Positions 8,412-17,045 of a stretch of 26,433 nucleotides of DNA are shown here, one piece after another (the first letter of the stretch is position 1; the number at the start of each line of letters is the position of its first letter). Source of the DNA: Candidatus Aerophobota bacterium (GTDB taxonomy: Bacteria > Aerophobota > Aerophobia > Aerophobales > B3-G15); NCBI GenBank assembly GCA_003648845.1, contig QMQA01000001.1, positions 1 to 26,433 of the forward strand, read 5' to 3'. Made by a program: the position numbers and the translations under genes. The notes below the pieces were generated by a model, which ran no database searches, was not told the DNA's origin, and saw only the letters and a program-made list of their open reading frames with translations.

Positions 8412-10507
8412 AATAGCTTGAATTTTACCCCAAAGCTAAGTTTGGTTTCGGGCAATTTATAATCCCTGGATAAAAACCAGTTGCTATTTTCTATTCCAAG
8501 TGATGCTTCCCATTCTTTCCTTCTGTAGGTCAGTTTTAATCTAACTCTGGAGTTAGGATCAAGGGTATCTGCAGGGTCAGTAGTATAAAAGCTTTCTCCC
8601 AGCCATTCACCTTCTGCCTCAAAGGATAAACTGTCCGTTTCCCTCTTTAGCAGGTATAAGGTTAAAACAGCCTGTAGCAAGCTTTGAGGCTCGTGGGGAA
8701 TTACCTTATCAGGGTTCTGTTCATTTCTTACATTTTTCCAGGTATAGGAGGGTTCAAAGATTATTGATGGTGTAATCTCCCATCTTCCATTTATGGTTAA
8801 GCCCTCTCTTGATAAGGCAACAGTTTGAGGATACAGACGAGGCTCAGAAGAATCGGTATATATCCACACCACATCAGTGCCTCGCTGACTGAATAACCGT
8901 AGAGAAATATGGATTGATTTGGACCTGGAATATCCAGCTTCCAGACTGTATTCGGTCATATTTACCGCATCAAGCTGCAAATTTACCTGTGAGTAATCCT
9001 TAGGTATATAGGTTGTGGCAAAAGAGGGAAGGTAAAAATTCTTTTTTACATTAAAAGCTGCCTCTAAGCCCTCTTTCCCGTACCAGTGCAATTTTAAAGA
9101 CCCTACCATCTGGGCTTGCTTGTCCTTTATGCCCTTTACTCCTATTTTTGCGGAGTCTAACGAAAAATTCTGACCAAGAGAAAGAGGATGCAGGGACCTT
9201 AGCTCTAATCCTGCCTCAGACCTATTTTGACTTTCTTCAGCGGGACTTATCTGTCTTAAGTTGTCCCAGTTAATATTGCCTTCTACCACCAGAGGAAATT
9301 TTTCAGGTTGCACTGCCAGATTAACCCCGTAGCTAAAATCATCGTATTTTTTTTCTTCAGTATTTTCATCCTCTCTTGTCGATTTTTCACCCCATATACT
9401 TATTTTCCATCCCTTGAAGATACTTGTCTTTCCGGAGGCATAAATACAGATATCTTTTCTTTTTCCATTTCCAGGGTCAGGCAATGCCAGTATTTTTTGT
9501 TTCCCCTGAAGGAATATTTGTGTTTCACTTGCCCCTAACTCACCCCAGCTAACACCACCGGAAATAAGGTCTATTTCCCTGAATAGAGTATTGCCTTGAT
9601 AAGATGCATATTCAGGAGAGGATTCTCTTTTCATGGTTAAAAGGTATCTTTCACTTTCCTTAGATCTTCCGTAATCCAGTTCATAGTTGAAACCATTTTT
9701 ATCGTTTAAATCGACCAGGAGAAAGAGAAAGGGGTATTCGGATTTTTGAATTTTTTCGGGGAAATAAACCCTCTCTATAGAAGCTGGCTTAAGAGGGGGA
9801 TGGATCAAAGTTTTCCCTTCTTCCGGAACCTCAACTACTTCAAAAGCTCTTATTGTTAAAGGTGATTTTTCCTGTTGTAGCTGCTTTAAAACAGCTACAA
9901 CATACCTTTGACGGAGGGAGGGTTCCAGGGGAAACTCAGGAGATATTTCCTTTTTATACAAAGGGGGAGAAAGGGATACTCGTTTCAGGAAAACCCCGGG
10001 ATAGGAAGGGTAAAATTGCGGAAAATATGCTTCCTTGCCGAAAAGAGTTACTCGAAAGGGAGGATGAATTAGCTCCTTTTTAACTTCTTTCAAGGGTGCA
10101 AAAAATTTCTCTTTAAGTCTTACCTCAGGTAAGGCCGGTCTTTCCAAACCTCTATAATCCTCAGAAGGAGGATGAAAAGAAAATGGGAGAGGAGGGATTT
10201 TTTTTAATTTTACCTCGGTAACAGCAAAGGTTTTTGGTATGACCTCTGGAAGAGATAGCTCTGCTTTAAATTCTTCACGAGGTGGCAGCTCAAATTTGCG
10301 AGGAATCTGAGTTCTCCTTTTTTCTCCCCGATAGGGCATGTAGTATATCTGGGGTGGTCTTTTGATCTGGAGATAGGACCTGTCCTCTCCTTTTACTATA
10401 ATTGTCGGAAGTCTGGTTAAAGGTTCCTCAGCTTTGGGTTGAGAGGCTGCAGGCAAAGATACAAAGATTAAAGCTGATACAAATAAAAAAAGATGATTTA
10501 ACTTCAC
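8408..10507 (-). CDS. Predicted outer-membrane beta-barrel protein, proline-rich N-terminus
   Basis: I do not recognise a named family. The 699 residues start with a signal peptide (cleavage near PAASQ). Residues about 30-260 are rich in proline and charged residues, with many PP pairs and little predicted structure. Residues about 265-699 are amphipathic strands with alternating polar and hydrophobic residues, many aromatics, and a C-terminal phenylalanine (KFKLF), as in outer-membrane barrels. There is no TonB plug domain. The ATG overlaps the TPR gene stop (ATGA), so the two are co-translated and probably work together, perhaps with the TPR protein as periplasmic partner of the barrel. An export or scaffold role is only a guess. 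Confidence 0.65.
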   Translation of the reverse strand: MKLNHLFLFVSALIFVSLPAASQPKAEEPLTRLPTIIVKGEDRSYLQIKRPPQIYYMPYRGEKRRTQIPRKFELPPREEFKAELSLPEVIPKTFAVTEVKLKKIPPLPFSFHPPSEDYRGLERPALPEVRLKEKFFAPLKEVKKELIHPPFRVTLFGKEAYFPQFYPSYPGVFLKRVSLSPPLYKKEISPEFPLEPSLRQRYVVAVLKQLQQEKSPLTIRAFEVVEVPEEGKTLIHPPLKPASIERVYFPEKIQKSEYPFLFLLVDLNDKNGFNYELDYGRSKESERYLLTMKRESSPEYASYQGNTLFREIDLISGGVSWGELGASETQIFLQGKQKILALPDPGNGKRKDICIYASGKTSIFKGWKISIWGEKSTREDENTEEKKYDDFSYGVNLAVQPEKFPLVVEGNINWDNLRQISPAEESQNRSEAGLELRSLHPLSLGQNFSLDSAKIGVKGIKDKQAQMVGSLKLHWYGKEGLEAAFNVKKNFYLPSFATTYIPKDYSQVNLQLDAVNMTEYSLEAGYSRSKSIHISLRLFSQRGTDVVWIYTDSSEPRLYPQTVALSREGLTINGRWEITPSIIFEPSYTWKNVRNEQNPDKVIPHEPQSLLQAVLTLYLLKRETDSLSFEAEGEWLGESFYTTDPADTLDPNSRVRLKLTYRRKEWEASLGIENSNWFLSRDYKLPETKLSFGVKFKLF

Positions 10508-13374
10508 TTCTGAAGCTCCTTTAATCGCCGCTCTGCTTCTTTAATCCATTCCTTAGTATAATTTTTGGTTTGAATTATCTTGGTGTAAGTTTTTTTCGCC
10601 TCCTCCAGCTTGCCGAGGGCTTTGTAACATTCTGCAACCTGGAGTTCCGCATTAAAAGACCACTGTTTAACCTGGGGGAATTTATCAGGTGGGTAAAGAA
10701 TAGGGACTCTCAAGTATTCCACCACCGCCTTGCTGTAATTTTTCTGTTTAAACCAGCAATCACCGATTCTATATTGAGCTTCAACCAGAATTTCACTTCC
10801 TTTGCCGTTTTCTACTACCCAGTTGTAATGCTTTCTTGCCTCAGGGTATCTTTCCTGTTTGAATAAGGCGTTAGCCAGTTTTAGATGTGCCTGTAAGACA
10901 AGACGATGCTCAGGATAGCTTTCGATGAATTTCTGGAAACTTTCCTCTGCCTTCTTCCATTCCCCTGAGTTTTCCCAGCAAAGCCCTGCACTGTAAAGGG
11001 CATTTAAGAGTATATCCCTTTCCTTGGATGTTTTTAGTGCCTTAAGATAAAAGGTGAGCGCCTGTTTGTATTTTCCCTGTTTAAAAAGAGCATCTCCTAA
11101 TCTGTAGTTAACTTCTCCCAGGAGAGGACTTTGAGGAAATCGTTTTATAAACTCCTGATAATAAGTAGTTGAATTGAGATACTCTTCAAGCTCATAGCAG
11201 GAGTAACCAAGCCAGTAATAGGCAAGGGAAAGATCAGGGCTTTGAGGAAAAAGGTCTATTATTTTTTTTAGCTCATCTGTTGCTTTTTTATAATCTTGTT
11301 TTTTTATGTAGTAGTTAGCTATTTTGAACTGAGCAGCATCTGCGTCAGGGAAGGATGGATACTCTTTTACTATTCTGCGAAAAGCCTCCAGAGATTTTTC
11401 ATCTTCTCCAAGCCTTTGATAAGCCTCCCCTATTTTGAAAAGAGCAGGAGGGATAAACTCACTTTGAGGATAACGCAAAATCATCTTTTTGAAGGTAGAG
11501 ATAGCCTCGCTGAAGTTTGATTCATTATACAGGCAGTTTGCAACAAGATACAGAGAATGCTCAACCAGCTCCTCCCGAGTTGAAAATTCATCTATAATTT
11601 TTTGAAAAGATTTTCTTGCCTCAGAGAAATTTCTCTGGTGGAAATAAGTCCAGCCAATAGCATAATGTGCATCTGGTAGGTTGGGATTTGTGGGAAAGTC
11701 TTTAATAAAGCGTTGATACCAGCCCCTTGCCTCATTGTAATTTTTGAGCTTAAAGTAACAGGCACCGGTCTGATAAATGGCAGAAGAGACAAGAGATGAA
11801 TATTCTTCTTTTCCAATTGTAACAATTACATCTTTCCCGTTCAGGTTTATGCTTATTGTTAAATCTTTTGCTGTTGAGGATATTTTTTTGCTGGCGATGA
11901 GTTTATTATAGCTTTTTACTGCCTCTTCAAATTTTTTAATGTTAAAAAGACAGTTTCCTTTCTGGAGCAGTGCATGAGGGAGTTTTCTCGAGGAGGGATA
12001 GTTTTTAATTACCTTATCAAAAGCTTCTAAAGCAAAAGTGTAATTATTTTCACCTAAGTAGCACCAGCCTATCTCGTATTGTGAAAGAGCAGCCTCTTTG
12101 CTGGTCGGAAACCGGGATATTATCTTTTCAAAATAATCCCTTGCCTGAGAATACCTTGAGATGTTTAAAAGAGCTTCAGCTAACTGGAAGGTTGCCTCAA
12201 GCTGATAAGGAGAAGCAGGAAACTCTTTTACTATTCTCTCAAAATGACCTGCGGCTTCTTTGAACTTTTCCATGTCAAAATAACAGTAACCTGCCCCCAG
12301 AAGAGCCTCATCCATAAATTCACTATCCTGGTGGAAGTTTATGACATTCTGGTAAGCCTGAATGGCAAGGTCAAATTTTTTCTGATAATAGTAAGAGTCA
12401 CCAAGTCTGACCCACGCCTCTGGAATATTTACAGATTCAGGGTACTGGGTGATGAAGTCTTGAAAGCTACGGGAAGCTGCAGCGAAGTTTTTTTCTGAAA
12501 AATAAGTATAGGCAACCCCAAAATTAGCCTCCTCTCTCCATTCACTTTCTGGACTGGCAAGCTCATTTTGATAAGCCTTTCTTGCTCTTTCATACTCTCC
12601 CAGCTGATAAAGAGCTTCTGCCTCCCAGTAAAAAAGATTCGCCCTTTTAAAATCCTCTGCTGCCTCCCTGTAGCTGGCAAGCTCAAAATAGGAAAATCCT
12701 CTTTCTGTGTAAACGTCTTTATTGTAAGGCGAGTCTGGATAGGCATTAAGGAAAGAGGTGAATTCTTTTATAGCCTCGGAAAATCTCTTTTCAAGATAAA
12801 GCAGTTTCGAGTAAATATACCAGGCCTTCTGGTAGTGTTCAAAACCTGGATAGTTCTCTTTTAACCTCTTAAAAGTTTGAAGTGCTTTGGGATAATCACC
12901 TTTCTCGTACTGAATGTAGCCTATAGAATAAATAGCGTAAGGTGCAAGGTCGCTTTTGGGATATTTGTTTATGAGGTTTTGATATGCAGAAAGTGCTTCA
13001 TCCAATCTTTTTAGCTGATAGTAACACTCTCCTAACTGGTAAAGACCCTTGTCAAGAAATTCACTCCTGGGATAAGCCTTAAGAAGAGTCTCAAATGAGG
13101 TTGCGGCCTGGCTATATTTACCAGTTTGCCAGAAACTCATTCCCATCCAGTATTGAGCCTGGTCACAGTTTGGATTATCGGGATATTTCTCTATGAATTT
13201 CTGAAATTGCTCTGCAGCAAGTTCAAACTTTCCCTCCTGATAGAGTCCCGCTGCAAAGAGAAGGTCCTCTTCAGGCCCTTTTTGCGCAAAGGATATTGAT
13301 GTAAGTAAAAAGGTTAAAAAGATAGGCAGATAAAGAAAGACACTTGTTAACAGAACTTTTTTTCTTTTTCTCAT
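10504..13374 (-). CDS. Periplasmic TPR-repeat protein (about 24 repeats)
   Basis: The 956-residue protein has an N-terminal signal peptide (MRKRKK, hydrophobic core, cleavage near SFAQ) with no lipobox cysteine. The rest is about 24 tandem tetratricopeptide repeats of roughly 37 residues, each near 'A-Y-LG-CYF---K-Y-EA---F---I--YP-S', close to the YbgF/BamD style. About halfway (near residues 500-535) a stretch with ISINLNGKDVIVTIG interrupts the repeats. TPR solenoids bind partner proteins; here the likely partner is the barrel encoded next, whose start codon overlaps this stop. AGGAGA lies seven bases before the ATG and a strong promoter lies upstream. The exact role is not known. Confidence 0.85.
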   Translation of the reverse strand: MRKRKKVLLTSVFLYLPIFLTFLLTSISFAQKGPEEDLLFAAGLYQEGKFELAAEQFQKFIEKYPDNPNCDQAQYWMGMSFWQTGKYSQAATSFETLLKAYPRSEFLDKGLYQLGECYYQLKRLDEALSAYQNLINKYPKSDLAPYAIYSIGYIQYEKGDYPKALQTFKRLKENYPGFEHYQKAWYIYSKLLYLEKRFSEAIKEFTSFLNAYPDSPYNKDVYTERGFSYFELASYREAAEDFKRANLFYWEAEALYQLGEYERARKAYQNELASPESEWREEANFGVAYTYFSEKNFAAASRSFQDFITQYPESVNIPEAWVRLGDSYYYQKKFDLAIQAYQNVINFHQDSEFMDEALLGAGYCYFDMEKFKEAAGHFERIVKEFPASPYQLEATFQLAEALLNISRYSQARDYFEKIISRFPTSKEAALSQYEIGWCYLGENNYTFALEAFDKVIKNYPSSRKLPHALLQKGNCLFNIKKFEEAVKSYNKLIASKKISSTAKDLTISINLNGKDVIVTIGKEEYSSLVSSAIYQTGACYFKLKNYNEARGWYQRFIKDFPTNPNLPDAHYAIGWTYFHQRNFSEARKSFQKIIDEFSTREELVEHSLYLVANCLYNESNFSEAISTFKKMILRYPQSEFIPPALFKIGEAYQRLGEDEKSLEAFRRIVKEYPSFPDADAAQFKIANYYIKKQDYKKATDELKKIIDLFPQSPDLSLAYYWLGYSCYELEEYLNSTTYYQEFIKRFPQSPLLGEVNYRLGDALFKQGKYKQALTFYLKALKTSKERDILLNALYSAGLCWENSGEWKKAEESFQKFIESYPEHRLVLQAHLKLANALFKQERYPEARKHYNWVVENGKGSEILVEAQYRIGDCWFKQKNYSKAVVEYLRVPILYPPDKFPQVKQWSFNAELQVAECYKALGKLEEAKKTYTKIIQTKNYTKEWIKEAERRLKELQK

Positions 13375-13404
13375 TTTTTATCTCCTGGGAATTTCTCCAT
13401 TTCC

Positions 13405-13433
13405 ATTTTAACATCAGCAAAGTTCTCTGTCAA
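13405..13433 (-). promoter_or_regulatory. Promoter of the TPR-barrel operon
   Basis: On the minus strand, TTGACA (13433-13428), a 17-bp spacer and TAAAAT (13410-13405, five of six matches). It stands 30 bp before the TPR gene ATG, and the leader contains its AGGAGA ribosome site. Confidence 0.7.
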
Positions 13434-13457
13434 ATTTTCGTCCCTCTGGTGGGTATT

Positions 13458-13476
13458 CATTACCATGCTGGTAATG
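13458..13476. promoter_or_regulatory. Palindrome between TPR operon and dnaE, possible operator
   Basis: CATTACCA and its exact reverse complement TGGTAATG flank a 3-base centre. The site lies 25 bp upstream of the TPR promoter -35 box and 78 bp upstream of the putative dnaE -35 box. The size and symmetry suit a dimeric regulator, but no regulator gene is nearby and no second copy was noticed. Confidence 0.35.
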
Positions 13477-13553
13477 GGATGAGAAAGCCGAATATAAGGC
13501 AAAATTTCGCTTAAAATCTATCATTTCCTCATCTAAAGGGGATCTTCGTTTTG

Positions 13554-13584
13554 TTGACAGAGGAAAATTATGAAGTAGTATTAT
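13554..13584 (+). promoter_or_regulatory. Possible dnaE promoter
   Basis: A perfect TTGACA (13554-13559) is followed by TATTAT (13579-13584), with a long 19-bp spacer; TAGTAT at 13576-13581 gives 16 bp but matches less well. A start near 13591 would leave a short leader holding AGAAAGG before ATG 13608. Confidence 0.45.
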
Positions 13585-13607
13585 TTACAAAGCCAGAAAG
13601 GTCTAAA

Positions 13608-16600
13608 ATGCCCCTTTTTGTCCACCTGCACACCCATAGCGACTACAGTCTTTTAGATGGAGCCTGTAACATTTCCCAATTGGTTGATCAGGCTTATCGA
13701 TTTGATATGCCTGCCCTTGCCCTGACCGACCATGGAAACATTTTTGGAGCAATAGAATTTTACCAGAAGGCCTCCAGCAGAGGAATAAAACCAATTATAG
13801 GTTGCGAGGTGTATATAGCACCCCAATCTCGTTTTAAGAAAAGAAAAACAAGAGGGGAGGAGGTTGCTTATCATCTGACGTTGCTATGCAAAAATAAACA
13901 GGGCTACCAGAATCTGATGGAGCTTGTAAGCAAAGGATTTACTGAAGGTTTTTATTATCATCCCAGAGTTGACAAGAGATTGCTTTCCGAGTTAAAAGAG
14001 GGCCTTATAGCTCTTTCAGGTTGTATAAAAGGTGAGATCCCCTCACTTTTGATAAAGAACAAGGTGGAAAAAGCCTGTCAGGTCGCAGAAGAGTTTAGAG
14101 AAATTTATGGTGACGATTTTTACCTTGAAATTCAGGATACCGGTTTAGAAGAGCAGAAATTAATCAATACCAAACTGAGAGAAATTAGCAAACAGCTTTC
14201 CATTCCCCTGGTTGCAACAAATGATGTCCACTATTTACATAAAGAGGATGCAAGAGCACAGGAGGTGCTTCTCTGTATTCAAACAGGAAAGACCCTGGAG
14301 GACAGCACCCGTTTAAAATTTTCTTCCTCCGAGCTTTATTTTCGCAGCCCTGAAGAGATGCTGGAAGTGTTTAACTTTGATAAAGAATGTGTCTATCTAT
14401 CTGGAGAAATTGCTGAAAAGTGCAGTTTGGTTTTGAAAAAAGGAAAAGTATATCTTCCTGTCTACCACCCACCTCAAGGATACAGCCTGGTAGATTATCT
14501 GAGAAACCTTTGCCAGGAAGGTCTAAAAAAGCGATATTCTTCTGTTTCCAAAGAGATTCTGGAAAGGCTGAATTATGAACTGGATATCATTTCCAGTATG
14601 GGTTATGCTGGCTATTTTCTTATAGTGTGGGATTTCATCAGATATGCCAGAGAAAAGGGTATACTTGTTGGTCCAGGAAGAGGTTCTGTTACCGGATCTC
14701 TTGTTGCCTATCTTCTAGGTATTACAGAGATCGATCCTTTAAAATATGGCTTGATATTTGAGAGATTTTTAAATCCAGAAAGGAAAACTCTTCCCGATAT
14801 AGACATAGACATCCAGGATGAAAGGAGAGGAGAGATAATTGAGTATGTAAAGGAAAAATACGGGGAAGAAAATGTTGCCCAGATCATTACTTTTGGTACA
14901 ATGGCGGCTCGTGCAGCTATACGTGATGTAGGTAGAGTTCTGGGTATGCCGTATACTGTTGTGGACAAAATTGCCAAGCTTATCCCTCCCAATACAAAGT
15001 TAAAAATAGCTATTGAACAAAGTGAAGAAATCAGACAGCTCATAGGCAAAGATAAACAGGTAGAGACTTTATTTGAGATCGCTCAGAGAATAGAAGGTCT
15101 GACAAGACACGCTTCAACTCATGCAGCAGGGCTGGTAATAGCTCCCAACAGGCTTACCTCTTATACCCCTCTTTACAGAACTAACCGAAACGAGATCACC
15201 ACCCAGTATGAAATGCATTCTCTTGAGGCTATAGGTCTTCTCAAAATGGACTTTCTGGGATTGAAGACTCTAAACGTAATTAAGGAAACACTGGATCTTA
15301 TAAAAAAGTGCCAGGATAAAGAAATCAATCTGGAAAACATACCTTTAGATGATGATGCTACCTACAGGATGCTTTCCCGGGGAGAGACAGTGGGTGTTTT
15401 TCAACTGGAAAGTAGAGGTATGCAGGACCTTTTAAAGAGATTGAAACCAGAAAAGTTTGAAGATATTATTGCTGTTCTTGCTCTGTACAGACCGGGTCCT
15501 TTGCAAAGCGGGATGGTTGATGAATTTATAAATAGAAAAAATGGAAAAAGCAGGGTAGAGTATTTGCATCCCAAGCTAAAACCTATTCTGAAGGAAACCT
15601 ATGGAGTAATACTTTATCAGGAACAGGTGATGAGAATTGCTAACGAACTTGCCGGCTTCAGTCTCGGAGAGGCTGATATTTTAAGAAGAGCTATGGGAAA
15701 GAAAATACCTCAGCTCATGGAAGAACAGAGGGAAAAATTTATTCAGGGAGCAGCGGAAAGGAAAATAGATGTCCGGGTTGCAGAGAGAATATTTGAACTT
15801 ATGGCTCATTTTTCTGGATACGGATTTAACAAGTCTCATTCTACCGGATACGCTTTGATTTCTTACCAGACAGCCTTTCTAAAGGCAAATTATCCTCTGG
15901 AGTTTATGGCAGCTCTTTTGACTTCAGAAAAAGATAATACCGATAAGCTGGTCTATTATATAAATGAATGCCAGAGAATGGGAATTGAGGTTCTGCCTCC
16001 AGACATCAATCAATCCCGGGATAATTTTACAGTAGTGGAAAATTCCTCTCCATCTGATGGCAGCTACCATAAAGGAAAGATAAGATTTGGCTTAACTGCT
16101 ATAAAAAACGTGGGAGAAGCTGCCATATCATCTATCATCAATGAAAGGGAAAAAAGCGGAGATTTTAAGTCTATTTTTGACTTTTGTCAGAGAGTTGATC
16201 TGCGGGTAGTTAACAAGAAAGTTCTGGAGTCTCTGGTTAAATGTGGAGCTTTTGACTCTCTGCCCGGTTACAGGTCTCAGAAGCTGGCAGTGATTGATGA
16301 AGCTGTAGAAAAGGCAACAAGACTCCACAGGGATCAGAAAAGAGGACAGCTTTCTCTTTTTGATGACACGGAAGGGAAAGAAGAGATAGATCTGCCCCGA
16401 GTTAAGGATATTTCCAGAAGCACGAGGTTAAACTGGGAAAAAGAGCTTCTGGGGATTTATTTATCCGGACATCCCCTTGATGGTTACCAGAAGAGAATAA
16501 AAAGTTTTTCTACCCACTCAGGGGCTGAGCTAAGAAAACTGGAAGATGGAAAACAGGTAAAGATAGCAGGAGTTGTAAATACAATCTCGGTTAAGAAAGA

Positions 16601-17042
16601 CAGAAGAGGAAAGCCCATGGCTTTTTTTATCCTGGAGGATACCCAATCAGAGGTAGAGGTGGTGGTTTTTGCCAAGATTTACCAGAGCTGCTCTTCATAT
16701 CTGAAGGAAGGAGAACTGGTGGTTGTGGAAGGGAGAGTGGATACAACTTCTGATCCACCCAAGATTGTAGCAGGTCAGATATCCCTTTTTTCTGTACTGG
16801 AGAAAAAAGGTGGCGACTTCCACATAAGGATTGACCCGGGAAGCTGGAAAAAGGATAAACTGGAGAAGTTAAAGGAAATTCTCCAGCAAAGAAAGGGTAA
16901 AAATCCAGTTTATCTGCATTTTCAGGACAAAAGTGGAGAAGGTGTGGTTATTAAATCAAGGTCTTTAAAGGTAGATTTTTCGGAGGAAGTGATCTCACAG
17001 ATAGAAAATCTGGTGGGGGAGGGGTGTTGCTGGATTGGTTAG
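13608..17042 (+). CDS. dnaE: DNA polymerase III alpha subunit DnaE
   Basis: This is the catalytic subunit of the replicative DNA polymerase. It has 1144 residues, the usual size for DnaE, with no intein. An N-terminal PHP domain starts HLHTHSDYSLLDG and keeps ALTDHGN, GCEVY, YHLTLL, SGCIKGE and NDVHYL, so its metal site looks complete and proofreading by PHP is possible. Polymerase acidic residues are D399 and D401 in PDIDIDI and D548 in KMDFLGLKTL. A C-terminal OB fold (about 975-1060) begins VKIAGVVNTISVKKD. ATG 13608 was chosen for AGAAAGG upstream and the family start; TTG 13551 lies within the promoter. It ends three bases from the convergent fusion gene. Confidence 0.96.
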   Translation: MPLFVHLHTHSDYSLLDGACNISQLVDQAYRFDMPALALTDHGNIFGAIEFYQKASSRGIKPIIGCEVYIAPQSRFKKRKTRGEEVAYHLTLLCKNKQGYQNLMELVSKGFTEGFYYHPRVDKRLLSELKEGLIALSGCIKGEIPSLLIKNKVEKACQVAEEFREIYGDDFYLEIQDTGLEEQKLINTKLREISKQLSIPLVATNDVHYLHKEDARAQEVLLCIQTGKTLEDSTRLKFSSSELYFRSPEEMLEVFNFDKECVYLSGEIAEKCSLVLKKGKVYLPVYHPPQGYSLVDYLRNLCQEGLKKRYSSVSKEILERLNYELDIISSMGYAGYFLIVWDFIRYAREKGILVGPGRGSVTGSLVAYLLGITEIDPLKYGLIFERFLNPERKTLPDIDIDIQDERRGEIIEYVKEKYGEENVAQIITFGTMAARAAIRDVGRVLGMPYTVVDKIAKLIPPNTKLKIAIEQSEEIRQLIGKDKQVETLFEIAQRIEGLTRHASTHAAGLVIAPNRLTSYTPLYRTNRNEITTQYEMHSLEAIGLLKMDFLGLKTLNVIKETLDLIKKCQDKEINLENIPLDDDATYRMLSRGETVGVFQLESRGMQDLLKRLKPEKFEDIIAVLALYRPGPLQSGMVDEFINRKNGKSRVEYLHPKLKPILKETYGVILYQEQVMRIANELAGFSLGEADILRRAMGKKIPQLMEEQREKFIQGAAERKIDVRVAERIFELMAHFSGYGFNKSHSTGYALISYQTAFLKANYPLEFMAALLTSEKDNTDKLVYYINECQRMGIEVLPPDINQSRDNFTVVENSSPSDGSYHKGKIRFGLTAIKNVGEAAISSIINEREKSGDFKSIFDFCQRVDLRVVNKKVLESLVKCGAFDSLPGYRSQKLAVIDEAVEKATRLHRDQKRGQLSLFDDTEGKEEIDLPRVKDISRSTRLNWEKELLGIYLSGHPLDGYQKRIKSFSTHSGAELRKLEDGKQVKIAGVVNTISVKKDRRGKPMAFFILEDTQSEVEVVVFAKIYQSCSSYLKEGELVVVEGRVDTTSDPPKIVAGQISLFSVLEKKGGDFHIRIDPGSWKKDKLEKLKEILQQRKGKNPVYLHFQDKSGEGVVIKSRSLKVDFSEEVISQIENLVGEGCCWIG

Positions 17043-17045
17043 GGT

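Noticed and set aside
13551..13607. Longer dnaE beginning at TTG 13551
   Set aside because: These codons lie in the probable promoter and do not match DnaE; ATG 13608 has a ribosome site and the family start.
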